Notes: generated from the letters alone by a model not told the origin. A DNA stretch of 6,778 nt from Acidobacteriota bacterium (GCA_003222555.1 QHWL01000212.1:1-6778), one strand, 5' to 3'; shown: positions 1 through 6,325, numbered from the stretch's first letter. Numbers and translations are program-made.

Positions 1-56
1 CTAATGTCGGTTGCTTTACCAACGACACGACTGTTTAGCTCGTTTCTGTTCCCGGC

Positions 57-60
57 GGAG
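57..60 (+). promoter_or_regulatory. Ribosome binding site supporting a GTG start
   Basis: GGAG lies 8 bases before the GTG at 69. It is the only purine-rich Shine-Dalgarno-like motif near the beginning of this reading frame. It supports GTG at 69 as the start, because the next in-frame ATG is far inside the beta-propeller and would lose the signal peptide. No convincing -35/-10 pair is seen in bases 1-56. Confidence 0.6.
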
Positions 61-68
61 CCCCGCGC

Positions 69-2552
69 GTGACACGGGGTCCCATTCCCACTATTGCGCT
101 CAGCTGTTCCGTCGTGTTCCTCACTACCGTGGGAGCGGCGCTGTTGACCCGCGCTCAATCGGCTCCTGCGCCGGCTCCCTCGCCCGGCGCGCTCGCTGAC
201 GGATCAACGCTGCTGCCCAACGGATGGCGGCTGGCGCCTGCCGGCCGTCATCTGACGGTTGGCGATTTGCCGCTCAACGTAGTCCAGTCGCCCGACAGCC
301 GCTATCTGATCATTACCAACAACGGTCTCGCAAAGCCGTCGTTCAGCGTGGTCGACGTGGCGAGCTGGACGATCAAGAACACCACACAGCTCGAGAGTGC
401 GTGGTACGGCTTGGCGTGGCATCCCGACGGAACGAAGCTGTACTCCGCCGGCGCCGGCCAGAACAACGTTCAGGAATTCACCTATGCTGACGGAACTCTG
501 ACACGCGCGCGCACGTTCAATCTGCCCGAGCAGGCCGGCCACACTTTCGCAGGCGGGCTCGCGGTGAGCCGCGACGGCCAGATGCTCTACGTCACCCGCG
601 TGTTCGCGATGACGCTGTCGGCGATCGATCTGGCCAGCGGTCAGATTGTGAAAACCGTATCGCTTGCCGCCGAGCCGTACACGTGCGTGGTGTCGGCGGA
701 CGGCAAGACGCTGTACGTGTCGCTTTGGGGCGGGTCGCGCGTCCAGGTGTTTTCCGCGGCGTCGCTGACGCTCATCGACGAGCTGGCGGCGGACGAGCAT
801 CCGAACGCGATGCTCCTGTCGGCCGACGGCAGGCGATTGTTCATCGCGTGCGGCAGCGGTTCGTCGGTGTGGGTCTATGACACGTTTTCGAGAGAGGCGA
901 TCGAGCAGATCTCGATGAATCTGTTCCCGGGGGCGCCGCCAACCGCGACGCCTAATTCGCTGGCCCTGTCGCCAGACGGTTTGACGCTCATCGTCGCCAA
1001 CGCCGACAACAACGCAGTCGCCTTCGTCGACGTGAGCAACGCCGGGCGCAGCTTCGTGAACGGCTTCGTGCCCACCGGCTCGTATCCGACCGGCGCGATC
1101 TTCAGCCGCGACGGCAAGCAGGTGTTCATCCTCAGCGGGAGAGGGATGACGCCGGCCGCCAATCCGGCCAACAACGGAATTGTCAATCGCCTCCTCGGCA
1201 CGGTCAGCGCGGTGCCGACGCCCGACCGTACGGCGCTCGCCGAGCACACGCGCAAGGTCTACGCGCTCACGCCGTACACCGACGCCATCCGGCTCAATCC
1301 GGCGAACGCTCCAATCGGCTCGCCGATTCCGCGGACGGTCGGCGCGAGTTCGCCGATCAAGCACGTCTTCTACATCATTCGCGAAAACCGGACCTACGAT
1401 CAGATTCTCGGCGACCTCGCACAAGGCAACGGCGATCAGAAGCTGGCGATCTTCGGGAAAAACATCACGCCCAACGCGCACGCCATCGCACAGAATTTCG
1501 TGCTCCTCGACAACTTCTACGTGGACGCCGACGTCAGCTACGACGGGCACGCGTTTTCGACAGCCGCCTACGCCACCGACTTCATCGAGAAGATGTGGCA
1601 GACCTACGCGGGCAACCGCGGCGTGCCGTTCATGAGTGAGGGCGGCGGTTTTCTTCGCAACCCGTTCGGCAACATCACGGCGCCTCCGCAGGGCCATCTC
1701 TGGGACAACGCGCGCCGCGCCCGCGTCACCGTCCGCAGCTACGGCGAGTACGTGTCGCATGCCTCGCGATCGGCCAACGGAGATGTCGTCGCCGTCGAAG
1801 CCGTTCCCGGATTGAAGGGCGCCGTCGCACCGGCGTTCGCGGGGTTCGATCTAGACATTACCGACCAGAAGCGGGTCGACAACTGGTTGCAGGAGTTTCA
1901 GGGCTTCGTAACCAACGGCAACCTGCCGCAGCTTTCGATTATCCGCATCGCCAACGATCACACGCAGGGGGCCAGGCCAGGCGCGCCGACGCCACGCGCC
2001 ATGGTGGCCGACAACGATTTGGCCCTCGGCCGCATCGTCGAAGCGGTATCGAACAGCGTGTTCTGGAAAGACTCGGCGATTTTCGCACTCGAAGACGACG
2101 CCCAGAGCGGCCCGGATCACGTCGATTCGCACAGGTCGGTGCTGCTCGTGGCGAGCCCGTTCGTGAAGCGCGGTGTGGTCGACCACACCTTCTATACGAC
2201 ATCAGGCGTACTGCGGACGATCGAGCTGATTCTGGGATTGGAGCCGATGAGCCAGTACGACGCTGCGGCCACGCCCCTCTACAACTCGTTCCAAAGCACG
2301 CCGAACCTTCAGGCGTTTCGGTGCAGCGATTTGTCCGTGTCGCTCGACGAGAAGAATGCGCCGAGCTCGTTCGGCTCCGCGCAGTCGCTCGCCATGGATT
2401 TCTCTGAGGCCGATCGCACGCCTGAAACGCTCCTCAACGAGATCGTTTGGCGCTCGGTCCGAGGCGCCTCCTCGCCGATGCCTCCGGCCCGCCGAAGTAT
2501 CTTCGTCCGCCCCTCGTCTACATCGCTGGCCGACGACGACGACGATCGATAA
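69..2552 (+). CDS. Exported YVTN/YncE-type beta-propeller and phosphoesterase fusion protein
   Basis: Predicted 827-residue periplasmic or secreted hydrolase of the type often annotated as 'bifunctional YncE family protein/alkaline phosphatase family protein'. Residues 1-29 look like a Sec signal (hydrophobic TIALSCSVVFLTTVGAALL, then TRAQ), followed by an Ala/Pro-rich linker. Residues ~65-375 hold repeated propeller blades with the usual phrases (SPDSRYLIITNN, HPDGTKLYSAG, SRDGQMLYVTR, SADGKTLYVSLWG, SADGRRLFIACG, SPDGLTLIVAN, SRDGKQVFILSG). Residues ~430-745 are the PF04185-like phosphoesterase domain (phospholipase C/acid phosphatase group, alkaline-phosphatase superfamily). Likely active-site and metal ligands lie in RENRTYD (438-444), DGHAFST (492-498), ANDHTQG (628-634) and EDDAQSGPDHVDSHR (675-689). 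All four blocks are present, so the enzyme looks intact. The substrate cannot be told from sequence; a phosphomonoester or phospholipid is plausible. The C-terminus ends in five Asp and one Arg, encoded by a short GAC run. The family call is firm; the exact reaction is unknown. Confidence 0.92.
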   Translation: MTRGPIPTIALSCSVVFLTTVGAALLTRAQSAPAPAPSPGALADGSTLLPNGWRLAPAGRHLTVGDLPLNVVQSPDSRYLIITNNGLAKPSFSVVDVASWTIKNTTQLESAWYGLAWHPDGTKLYSAGAGQNNVQEFTYADGTLTRARTFNLPEQAGHTFAGGLAVSRDGQMLYVTRVFAMTLSAIDLASGQIVKTVSLAAEPYTCVVSADGKTLYVSLWGGSRVQVFSAASLTLIDELAADEHPNAMLLSADGRRLFIACGSGSSVWVYDTFSREAIEQISMNLFPGAPPTATPNSLALSPDGLTLIVANADNNAVAFVDVSNAGRSFVNGFVPTGSYPTGAIFSRDGKQVFILSGRGMTPAANPANNGIVNRLLGTVSAVPTPDRTALAEHTRKVYALTPYTDAIRLNPANAPIGSPIPRTVGASSPIKHVFYIIRENRTYDQILGDLAQGNGDQKLAIFGKNITPNAHAIAQNFVLLDNFYVDADVSYDGHAFSTAAYATDFIEKMWQTYAGNRGVPFMSEGGGFLRNPFGNITAPPQGHLWDNARRARVTVRSYGEYVSHASRSANGDVVAVEAVPGLKGAVAPAFAGFDLDITDQKRVDNWLQEFQGFVTNGNLPQLSIIRIANDHTQGARPGAPTPRAMVADNDLALGRIVEAVSNSVFWKDSAIFALEDDAQSGPDHVDSHRSVLLVASPFVKRGVVDHTFYTTSGVLRTIELILGLEPMSQYDAAATPLYNSFQSTPNLQAFRCSDLSVSLDEKNAPSSFGSAQSLAMDFSEADRTPETLLNEIVWRSVRGASSPMPPARRSIFVRPSSTSLADDDDDR

Positions 2553-2610
2553 GGACGTCGGGGCGGAGCCTCTCGGGTTCGCCCAGCAGCCTTCCGCAGA
2601 ATCCGGCGAC

Positions 2611-2722
2611 TGGGTGATCTGATAATCTGATAATTGGTTTGTCCAACTCCAGTTCATATTCCAGTTACCAACTCACCAGACTACCCATTCACCAAATCAC
2701 CAGATCACCCAATTACCAAGTC
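2611..2722. repeat. Degenerate 8-bp-period array in two opposing orientations
   Basis: From 2667 to 2722 there are seven consecutive 8-base units, each beginning ACC (at 2667, 2675, 2683, 2691, 2699, 2707, 2715): ACCAACTC, ACCAGACT, ACCCATTC, ACCAAATC, ACCAGATC, ACCCAATT, ACCAAGTC. The left part, 2611-2641, reads as the same family on the other strand (GGTGATCT, GATAATCT, GATAATTG). The arms contain exact inverted matches: 2611-2621 pairs with 2701-2711 (11 bp), and TAATTGG near 2631-2637 pairs with 2709-2715. The element is AT-richer than the genes beside it. It overlaps the beginning of the next gene and supplies the codons before its signal-peptide core. I recall similar GGTGATTT-like octamer runs from acidobacterial genomes, but I know no established name for them. 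Confidence 0.8.
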
Positions 2723-5149
2723 CTCGTCGTTCTGCTTGCCGCGCTGGCGCTCGTCGCCGGCTGCCGTCGTTTGCCCGGTCCGCCGTACGAACGGGCGTTC
2801 GTGGTCGAGGGGCGCGCACCCCGCCTGCTCGAGACGTTTCAGGAAGCCGCAGTCCCGTTGACGGTCACCAACACGGGCGAGCGCGCGTGGGACCCGGCGC
2901 GCGTGCATTTGTCCTATCACTGGCTTTGGTTCATTCCGCGAGAGCTCGTCCTCAGATCGCGGACGTTGCCCTATCACGAGGGCATTCGCACCGAGCTGGC
3001 CGGCGCGGTTCCTCCGGCCGCGCGCCTCGTCGTGCAGGGGCGCGTCCTCGCGCCGGACGTTCCGGGCCTCTACTGGCTGCAATGGGACATGGTGGAGGAG
3101 GGCGTCACCTGGTTCGTGCAGGTGTCTCCACGTCCGGCGCGACAGCTCGTGATCGTTCTACCGACGCCGGCCGATTCTTTCGCGCTGCTCCCGCTCCTGC
3201 TGGCGATTGCCGGGGTGATCCTCGTCGGCCCCGGCGGGCGCGGGCGGTCATCACCTCGGCTGGCCGCGTTCTCTCGCACCGCCGACGTCTCCTGGTGCGC
3301 GGCGTCGCTCTTCTCGAAACAGCTGATGCTCGTGCACGAAGCGCTTCTCGAGCCGACCACCGTCGCGTACTGGCTGACGATTGTCGCGGCGGTCGTCCCG
3401 CCGATCGTGTGCATGCTCGTGCTGCCGCGCCGGGTGCGCCCTTGGGTGTTGTTTGGCGTCGGCGTCTTCGGTGCGCTCGTCGTGCTGGGCGACACGGTCT
3501 ACTACCGGTTTTTTGGCGACGTCTTGTCGGCGCCGGCGCTGCTTGGGGCGCATCAAGCAGGTCGCGCCTGGGGATCGATTCGCAGCCTCTTGACGCTTGG
3601 CATGCTGTGGCTCGTCGTCGATTTTCCGTTCGCGTTCTGGCTGGTCATCCGGCTCAGCCGGCTGTCGTCGTCCACGCCGGCGCCGCTTCGTCTGGCGGCT
3701 GCGGCAATGGTCGGCCTCGCGGCGCTCGCGGCCGTCGGCGTCCTGCTGTCGGCTCCACGCGTGCTCGCATCGGCGGCGCTCGGTCAGATGTTCCGCAATC
3801 GCGCGGTCGCGGAGCAGCTCGGACCGTTCGGCTATCACGCGTACGACGTGTGGAGCTACGCCCGCTCGACCTGGCTCCGGCGCGCCGCGACCGCGGCCGA
3901 GATCGACGAGGCGCGGGCGTGGCTCGCCAATCGCCGGCCCCTCCGCGCAGCCGCTGGCCCGTATTCGGGCTTCGCCCGCGGGAAGAACCTGATCGTCGTG
4001 CAGGTCGAGTCGCTGCAGGACTTCGTCGTCGATTATCGCGTCGGCGATCAGGACGTGATGCCGCACTTGCGCCGGTGGATCGCCGACAGCCTCCGCTTCA
4101 CGAATGTCACCGATCAAACGAGCGAGGGGCGGACGTCGGACGCGGAGTTTGTCTCGCTGGTGTCGTTGCTGCCGCTCGATCACGGAGCGGTGGCGTTCCA
4201 GTATCCGGGCAATCACTATGTCGGTTTGCCGCGCGTGCTGGCCGAGCGTGGGTACGCGACCGTGTCCGCGGTGCCGTTCGAGCCGGGGTTCTGGAATCGC
4301 CGGGTCATGCATCCGTCGTACGGATTTCAGCAGAGCCTGTTCGAGTCCGACTTCCAGTTGACGGAGCAGATCGGATGGGGCCTCAACGATCGCGATTTTC
4401 TCCAGCAGATGGTCCCTCGCCTCGAGAAGCTTCCGCGTCCGTTCGGCGCGTGGCTCATCACGCTTTCGCTTCACCATCCCTTCGAAGATTTCCCGAACCA
4501 CCACAAGGTGCTGAAGCTCGGCGCGCTCGAGGGCACGTCTTTTGGCAACTACCTGCACACGATGCGCTTTTTCGATCAGGCGCTCGACGACTTCAAGACC
4601 GCGCTCGCCCGTGACGGCCTGCTGGGCGACACGGTGCTCGCGGTCTTTGGCGATCATGATGCGGGGTTTCCCGCGAAGGCCGCGGCGGGGGCGGCGGTCC
4701 CTGAAATAAGCGGCGACATCGCGCAGGAGCTCGCGGATCGCGTTCCGTTCCTGGTCCGGCTGCCCGGGCCTTTCAGGGCAGATCTGGTGAACGGCCCGCG
4801 TTCGAGTCCGGCGGGGCAGACCGATTTTGCGCCCACACTGCTCGCGCTGCTCGGCATCGATCCGGCGCCGCTGCCTTACCTTGGCCGCAATCTGCTGGGC
4901 CACCCTGACGATCCGCCGATCGTACGTCCCTACGGCGGATGGCTCGACAGCGGGCACATGCAGCTCAGCCGGGACGTGAGCAATGGCGGTCGCGACTGCT
5001 ACGCGTTTGCAAGCGCGGCGTTGACCGGCCAAGAGGCGTGTCGCGCCGCCAACGAGGTCGCGCGAAAGACGCGCGACATCTCCCGGCTCGTCATCACCGG
5101 GGATCTGCAGCAGGAGCTCCGCGACGATGGTAAGCGCGGAGCACGCTGA
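2639..5149 (+). CDS. LtaS-type phosphoglycerol transferase with N-terminal lipobox and Ig-like domain
   Basis: Predicted membrane enzyme of the lipoteichoic-acid synthase/OpgB-like group, which moves glycerol-phosphate from phosphatidylglycerol to an acceptor outside the cytoplasmic membrane. Residues 28-42 form a signal core ending in lipobox VAGC (Cys42). Residues ~52-165 are an Ig-like beta-sandwich (LTVTNTGERAW, LSYHW, PGLYWLQWDMVEE). A helix follows at 178-197, then the five LtaS helices (~214-235, 242-262, 267-287, 315-339, 351-371). The catalytic domain is ~448-760. It aligns from memory with S. aureus LtaS: VYYRFFGD, LGPFGYHAYD, VESLQ (Glu457), EGRTSDAEF (nucleophile Thr499), FWNRR (551-555), LHHPF (His612) and FGDHD (Asp672, His673). 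All key residues are present, so it should be active. A diderm host is not expected to make LTA, so the acceptor is more likely a periplasmic glycan or glycolipid (inference). The start is uncertain: TTG 2639 has no Shine-Dalgarno and lies in the octamer repeat; TGA at 2615-2617 closes the frame upstream. The last codons and stop lie in another repeat. Confidence 0.88.
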   Translation: MSNSSSYSSYQLTRLPIHQITRSPNYQVLVVLLAALALVAGCRRLPGPPYERAFVVEGRAPRLLETFQEAAVPLTVTNTGERAWDPARVHLSYHWLWFIPRELVLRSRTLPYHEGIRTELAGAVPPAARLVVQGRVLAPDVPGLYWLQWDMVEEGVTWFVQVSPRPARQLVIVLPTPADSFALLPLLLAIAGVILVGPGGRGRSSPRLAAFSRTADVSWCAASLFSKQLMLVHEALLEPTTVAYWLTIVAAVVPPIVCMLVLPRRVRPWVLFGVGVFGALVVLGDTVYYRFFGDVLSAPALLGAHQAGRAWGSIRSLLTLGMLWLVVDFPFAFWLVIRLSRLSSSTPAPLRLAAAAMVGLAALAAVGVLLSAPRVLASAALGQMFRNRAVAEQLGPFGYHAYDVWSYARSTWLRRAATAAEIDEARAWLANRRPLRAAAGPYSGFARGKNLIVVQVESLQDFVVDYRVGDQDVMPHLRRWIADSLRFTNVTDQTSEGRTSDAEFVSLVSLLPLDHGAVAFQYPGNHYVGLPRVLAERGYATVSAVPFEPGFWNRRVMHPSYGFQQSLFESDFQLTEQIGWGLNDRDFLQQMVPRLEKLPRPFGAWLITLSLHHPFEDFPNHHKVLKLGALEGTSFGNYLHTMRFFDQALDDFKTALARDGLLGDTVLAVFGDHDAGFPAKAAAGAAVPEISGDIAQELADRVPFLVRLPGPFRADLVNGPRSSPAGQTDFAPTLLALLGIDPAPLPYLGRNLLGHPDDPPIVRPYGGWLDSGHMQLSRDVSNGGRDCYAFASAALTGQEACRAANEVARKTRDISRLVITGDLQQELRDDGKRGAR

Positions 5150-5159
5150 GCGCACAGAG
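5133..5159. repeat. Three degenerate 9-bp units over the stop codon of the LtaS-like gene
   Basis: AGCGCGGAG, CACGCTGAG and CGCACAGAG follow each other exactly, with GAG ending each unit at 5141, 5150 and 5159. The TGA stop of the upstream gene (5147-5149) is inside the second unit, so its last residues (GKRGAR) are largely encoded by the repeat. On the other strand the units read CTCTGTGCG, CTCAGCGTG, CTCCGCGCT. This resembles a dispersed CTCTGTG/CTCCGCG-type repeat I recall from several bacterial phyla. That resemblance is from memory. Confidence 0.6.
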
Positions 5160-5179
5160 AAGTTCTTGACGTTGTTGAA

Positions 5180-5203
5180 GGCAAGTGTTTTCGTGTCTTC
5201 GTG
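5180..5203. repeat. Three degenerate 8-bp units (TTCGTG type)
   Basis: GGCAAGTG, TTTTCGTG and TCTTCGTG are contiguous 8-base units, each ending in GTG (5187, 5195, 5203). On the minus strand this reads as the ACGAAGAC-ACGAAAAC type of dispersed repeat. It lies 20 bases beyond the 9-bp array, and together they fill much of the 107-base gap before the outer-membrane protein gene. No protein or RNA gene is seen in this gap. Confidence 0.55.
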
Positions 5204-5238
5204 GTTGCATTTTCGCTCGATGTCGTGGCAGCCTACGC

Positions 5239-5244
5239 TACAAT
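5239..5244 (+). promoter_or_regulatory. Possible -10 element of the outer-membrane protein gene
   Basis: TACAAT lies 12 bases upstream of the ATG at 5257. If it is a -10 box, transcription would start only about 5-6 bases before the ATG, giving an almost leaderless mRNA. That would fit the lack of any Shine-Dalgarno motif in 5245-5256 (pyrimidine-rich). No good -35 hexamer is found 16-18 bases upstream, so the call is weak. Confidence 0.3.
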
Positions 5245-5256
5245 GCCGCCCGTCCC

Positions 5257-5913
5257 ATGAAACAGTTCGCCGGCGCGACGCTCTCGCTCGTTATGTGTCT
5301 GACGTTCTGCTCTCGTGCGCGCGCTCAGGAGCCGCCGCCGCGTCTCGGCCCGTTCGTCGTCGATTTCCACGGCACGTTTCCAACGTTCCCGAACGACGTC
5401 GTTCCGCTGGCCAACAGCCGAGGACTCAGCCTGGCCGAACTGCCGGGCCTTGGCATCGGTGTCGACATGGGCGCGCACGTGTATCTCTTGAAATGGCGCG
5501 CGGTGACCTTCGGCCTCGGCGGCGAGGTGACCTTCGGACGGGCGCATTCGACGCCGTCGACCGCAGCCGGACAGACAACGGTCTTGCTGCCGGTCACAGA
5601 ACGCTTCTTGTCCGCCGCGCCCCAGCTCTCATTCAACTTCGGCACGGGTCATGGCTGGAGTTATTTGAGTGGCGGGATCGGGAAGTCGGTCTGGTCGATC
5701 CACCCAGACGGCGAGGAGCCCGGCGAGGCCGACCTGGAGCCACTGAAGACCATCAATTACGGAGGTGGCGCACGGTGGTTCGCGAAGCAACACCTTGCGT
5801 TCAGCTTCGACATCCGCTTCTACGCGATCGATCCGGGCACTCCCCGATTCGGCTTTCCCGGAAGTCCGCGGACGACCTTGATGATCATTGGCGCCGGCAT
5901 CTCTGTGAAATAG
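5257..5913 (+). CDS. Small outer-membrane beta-barrel protein
   Basis: Predicted 218-residue exported protein. Residues 1-24 are a clear Sec signal (MKQ, hydrophobic core ATLSLVMCLTFC, then SRARAQ, with cleavage likely after ARA or Gln24). The ATG at 5257 is chosen because it opens directly on this signal; the frame stays open upstream to 5185 but those residues look unrelated to a signal peptide. The mature part is made of short alternating, aromatic-containing stretches separated by Gly/Pro turns, for example VTFGLGGEVTFG (83-94), APQLSFNFGTGHGWSYLSGGIG (split at residues 121-130 and 131-142), INYGGGARWFA (166-176), LAFSFDIRFYAI (180-191) and TLMIIGAGISV (207-217). The length and pattern fit an eight-stranded barrel of the general 'outer membrane beta-barrel protein' class. 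It ends in Lys rather than the usual Phe, but the final strand looks complete. The ligand or role is unknown. Its presence supports a diderm host. Confidence 0.8.
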   Translation: MKQFAGATLSLVMCLTFCSRARAQEPPPRLGPFVVDFHGTFPTFPNDVVPLANSRGLSLAELPGLGIGVDMGAHVYLLKWRAVTFGLGGEVTFGRAHSTPSTAAGQTTVLLPVTERFLSAAPQLSFNFGTGHGWSYLSGGIGKSVWSIHPDGEEPGEADLEPLKTINYGGGARWFAKQHLAFSFDIRFYAIDPGTPRFGFPGSPRTTLMIIGAGISVK

Positions 5914-5922
5914 AAGGCTCAC

Positions 5923-6222
5923 ATGACGGATCGAATCGAGCAGCAGATCGAGCGCTTTGCGCCTGGGTTCAGCAATCTGATCCTCGCCCGATCCGTGCGT
6001 GGTCCGGCTGCGCTGGAGCGCGACAACCCGAATCGGGTCGGTGGCGACATCAACGGCGGCGTGCTCGATCTCTGCCAGCTGTTCACGCGGCCGACGTGGC
6101 GTGCTTACGTCACTCCACGCCGCGATCTCTTCCTGTGCGCCGCGTCGACGCCCCCGGGCGGCGGCGTTCACGGCCTCTGTGGGTTTTTCGCGGCCCGGGC
6201 GGCGCTGGCACGCGCGTATTGA
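5923..6222 (+). pseudogene. C-terminal remnant of a phytoene-desaturase-like NAD(P)/FAD-dependent oxidoreductase
   Basis: The 99-residue product matches, from memory, the last fifth of ~500-residue carotenoid-desaturase/ketolase-like FAD oxidoreductases. IERFAPGF (9-16), NPNRVGGDINGGVLDL (35-50), QLFTRPTWR (52-60) and the closing FAD-contact block LFLCAASTPPGGGVHG (69-84) with the AARAAL tail are all present. The N-terminal dinucleotide-binding fold (GxGxxG) and the middle domain are absent. There is no room for them, because an intact, unrelated gene ends 9 bases upstream. The ATG corresponds to an internal MTDRIE-type methionine in full-length relatives. It is in the same frame as the upstream gene, separated by TAG-AAG-GCT-CAC. 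AGAAGG at 5912-5917 could serve as a ribosome binding site, so the fragment may still be translated, but it could not be an active oxidoreductase alone. No frameshift or internal stop is seen within the remnant, which suggests recent truncation or retained use. Confidence 0.8.
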
Positions 6223-6225
6223 AGA

Positions 6226-6325
6226 GGGCAGGTGGGGCGGGTATGGCGGGTAGGGCAGGTGGCGAGTGGGGCAGGTGGGGCGGGTAGGGCAGGTCGCCCG
6301 ACCCACCTGCCCTACCGGGCCCACC
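6226..6325. repeat. G-rich 9-bp-period array facing an inverted copy of itself
   Basis: Units begin with GGT (or AGT) at 6231, 6240, 6249, 6258, 6265, 6274, 6283 and 6292: GGTGGGGCG, GGTATGGCG, GGTAGGGCA, GGTGGCG (2 bp short), AGTGGGGCA, GGTGGGGCG, GGTAGGGCA, GGT. After a 6-base centre (6295-6300), the same 9-base family continues on the opposite strand to 6325, with ACC ending at 6307, 6316 and 6325. Longer exact copies are also present: an 18-bp direct repeat (6226-6243 and 6269-6286) and a 14-bp one (6247-6260 and 6281-6294). It lies between convergent genes. The many GGG runs could allow G-quadruplex folding of the plus strand. Confidence 0.85.
6283..6316. other. Perfect 12-bp hairpin within the G-rich array
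   Basis: GGTAGGGCAGGT at 6283-6294 is exactly complementary to ACCTGCCCTACC at 6305-6316, with a 10-base loop. The right arm, extended to 6303-6316, also pairs over 14 bases with the earlier copy at 6249-6262, so two stems compete. It sits between a plus-strand gene end (6222) and a minus-strand gene end (6408), where a two-way terminator would be useful. However, no T-run follows on either strand, so it is not a standard intrinsic terminator. Confidence 0.6.

Noticed and set aside
11..39. Promoter pair TTGCTT / TTTAGC before the first gene
   Set aside because: The 17-base spacing is right, but the -10 candidate matches the consensus at only two positions. It is not distinguishable from chance.
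204..1760. Long minus-strand open frame (518 codons) opposite the phosphoesterase gene
   Set aside because: It is antisense to a gene with clear domains and motifs. Its translation is Arg/Val/Ala-rich low-information sequence with no recognisable motif, as expected from GC-rich codon bias.
3251..5155. Minus-strand open frame of 634 codons opposite the LtaS-like gene
   Set aside because: The opposite strand encodes all LtaS catalytic motifs. The antisense product is Arg/Glu/Gln-rich with no family signature, so it is a shadow frame.
5257..5922. Missing N-terminal part of the FAD oxidoreductase hidden in another frame upstream of the remnant
   Set aside because: No GxGxxG dinucleotide-binding motif or other desaturase block was found in the other frames, and the region encodes an intact exported barrel protein with its own signal peptide.
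5127..6287. Plus-strand open frame of 386 codons spanning the end of the LtaS-like gene, the barrel gene and the remnant
   Set aside because: It overlaps the two supported plus-strand genes in another frame and has an Arg-rich composition without motifs.
6283..6322. Standard Rho-independent terminator
   Set aside because: The stem is perfect, but no T-run follows on either strand, so it is reported only as a hairpin with a possible barrier role.
6231..6325. CRISPR array
   Set aside because: Units are 9 bp, contiguous and without spacers, and occur in both orientations. There are no cas genes.
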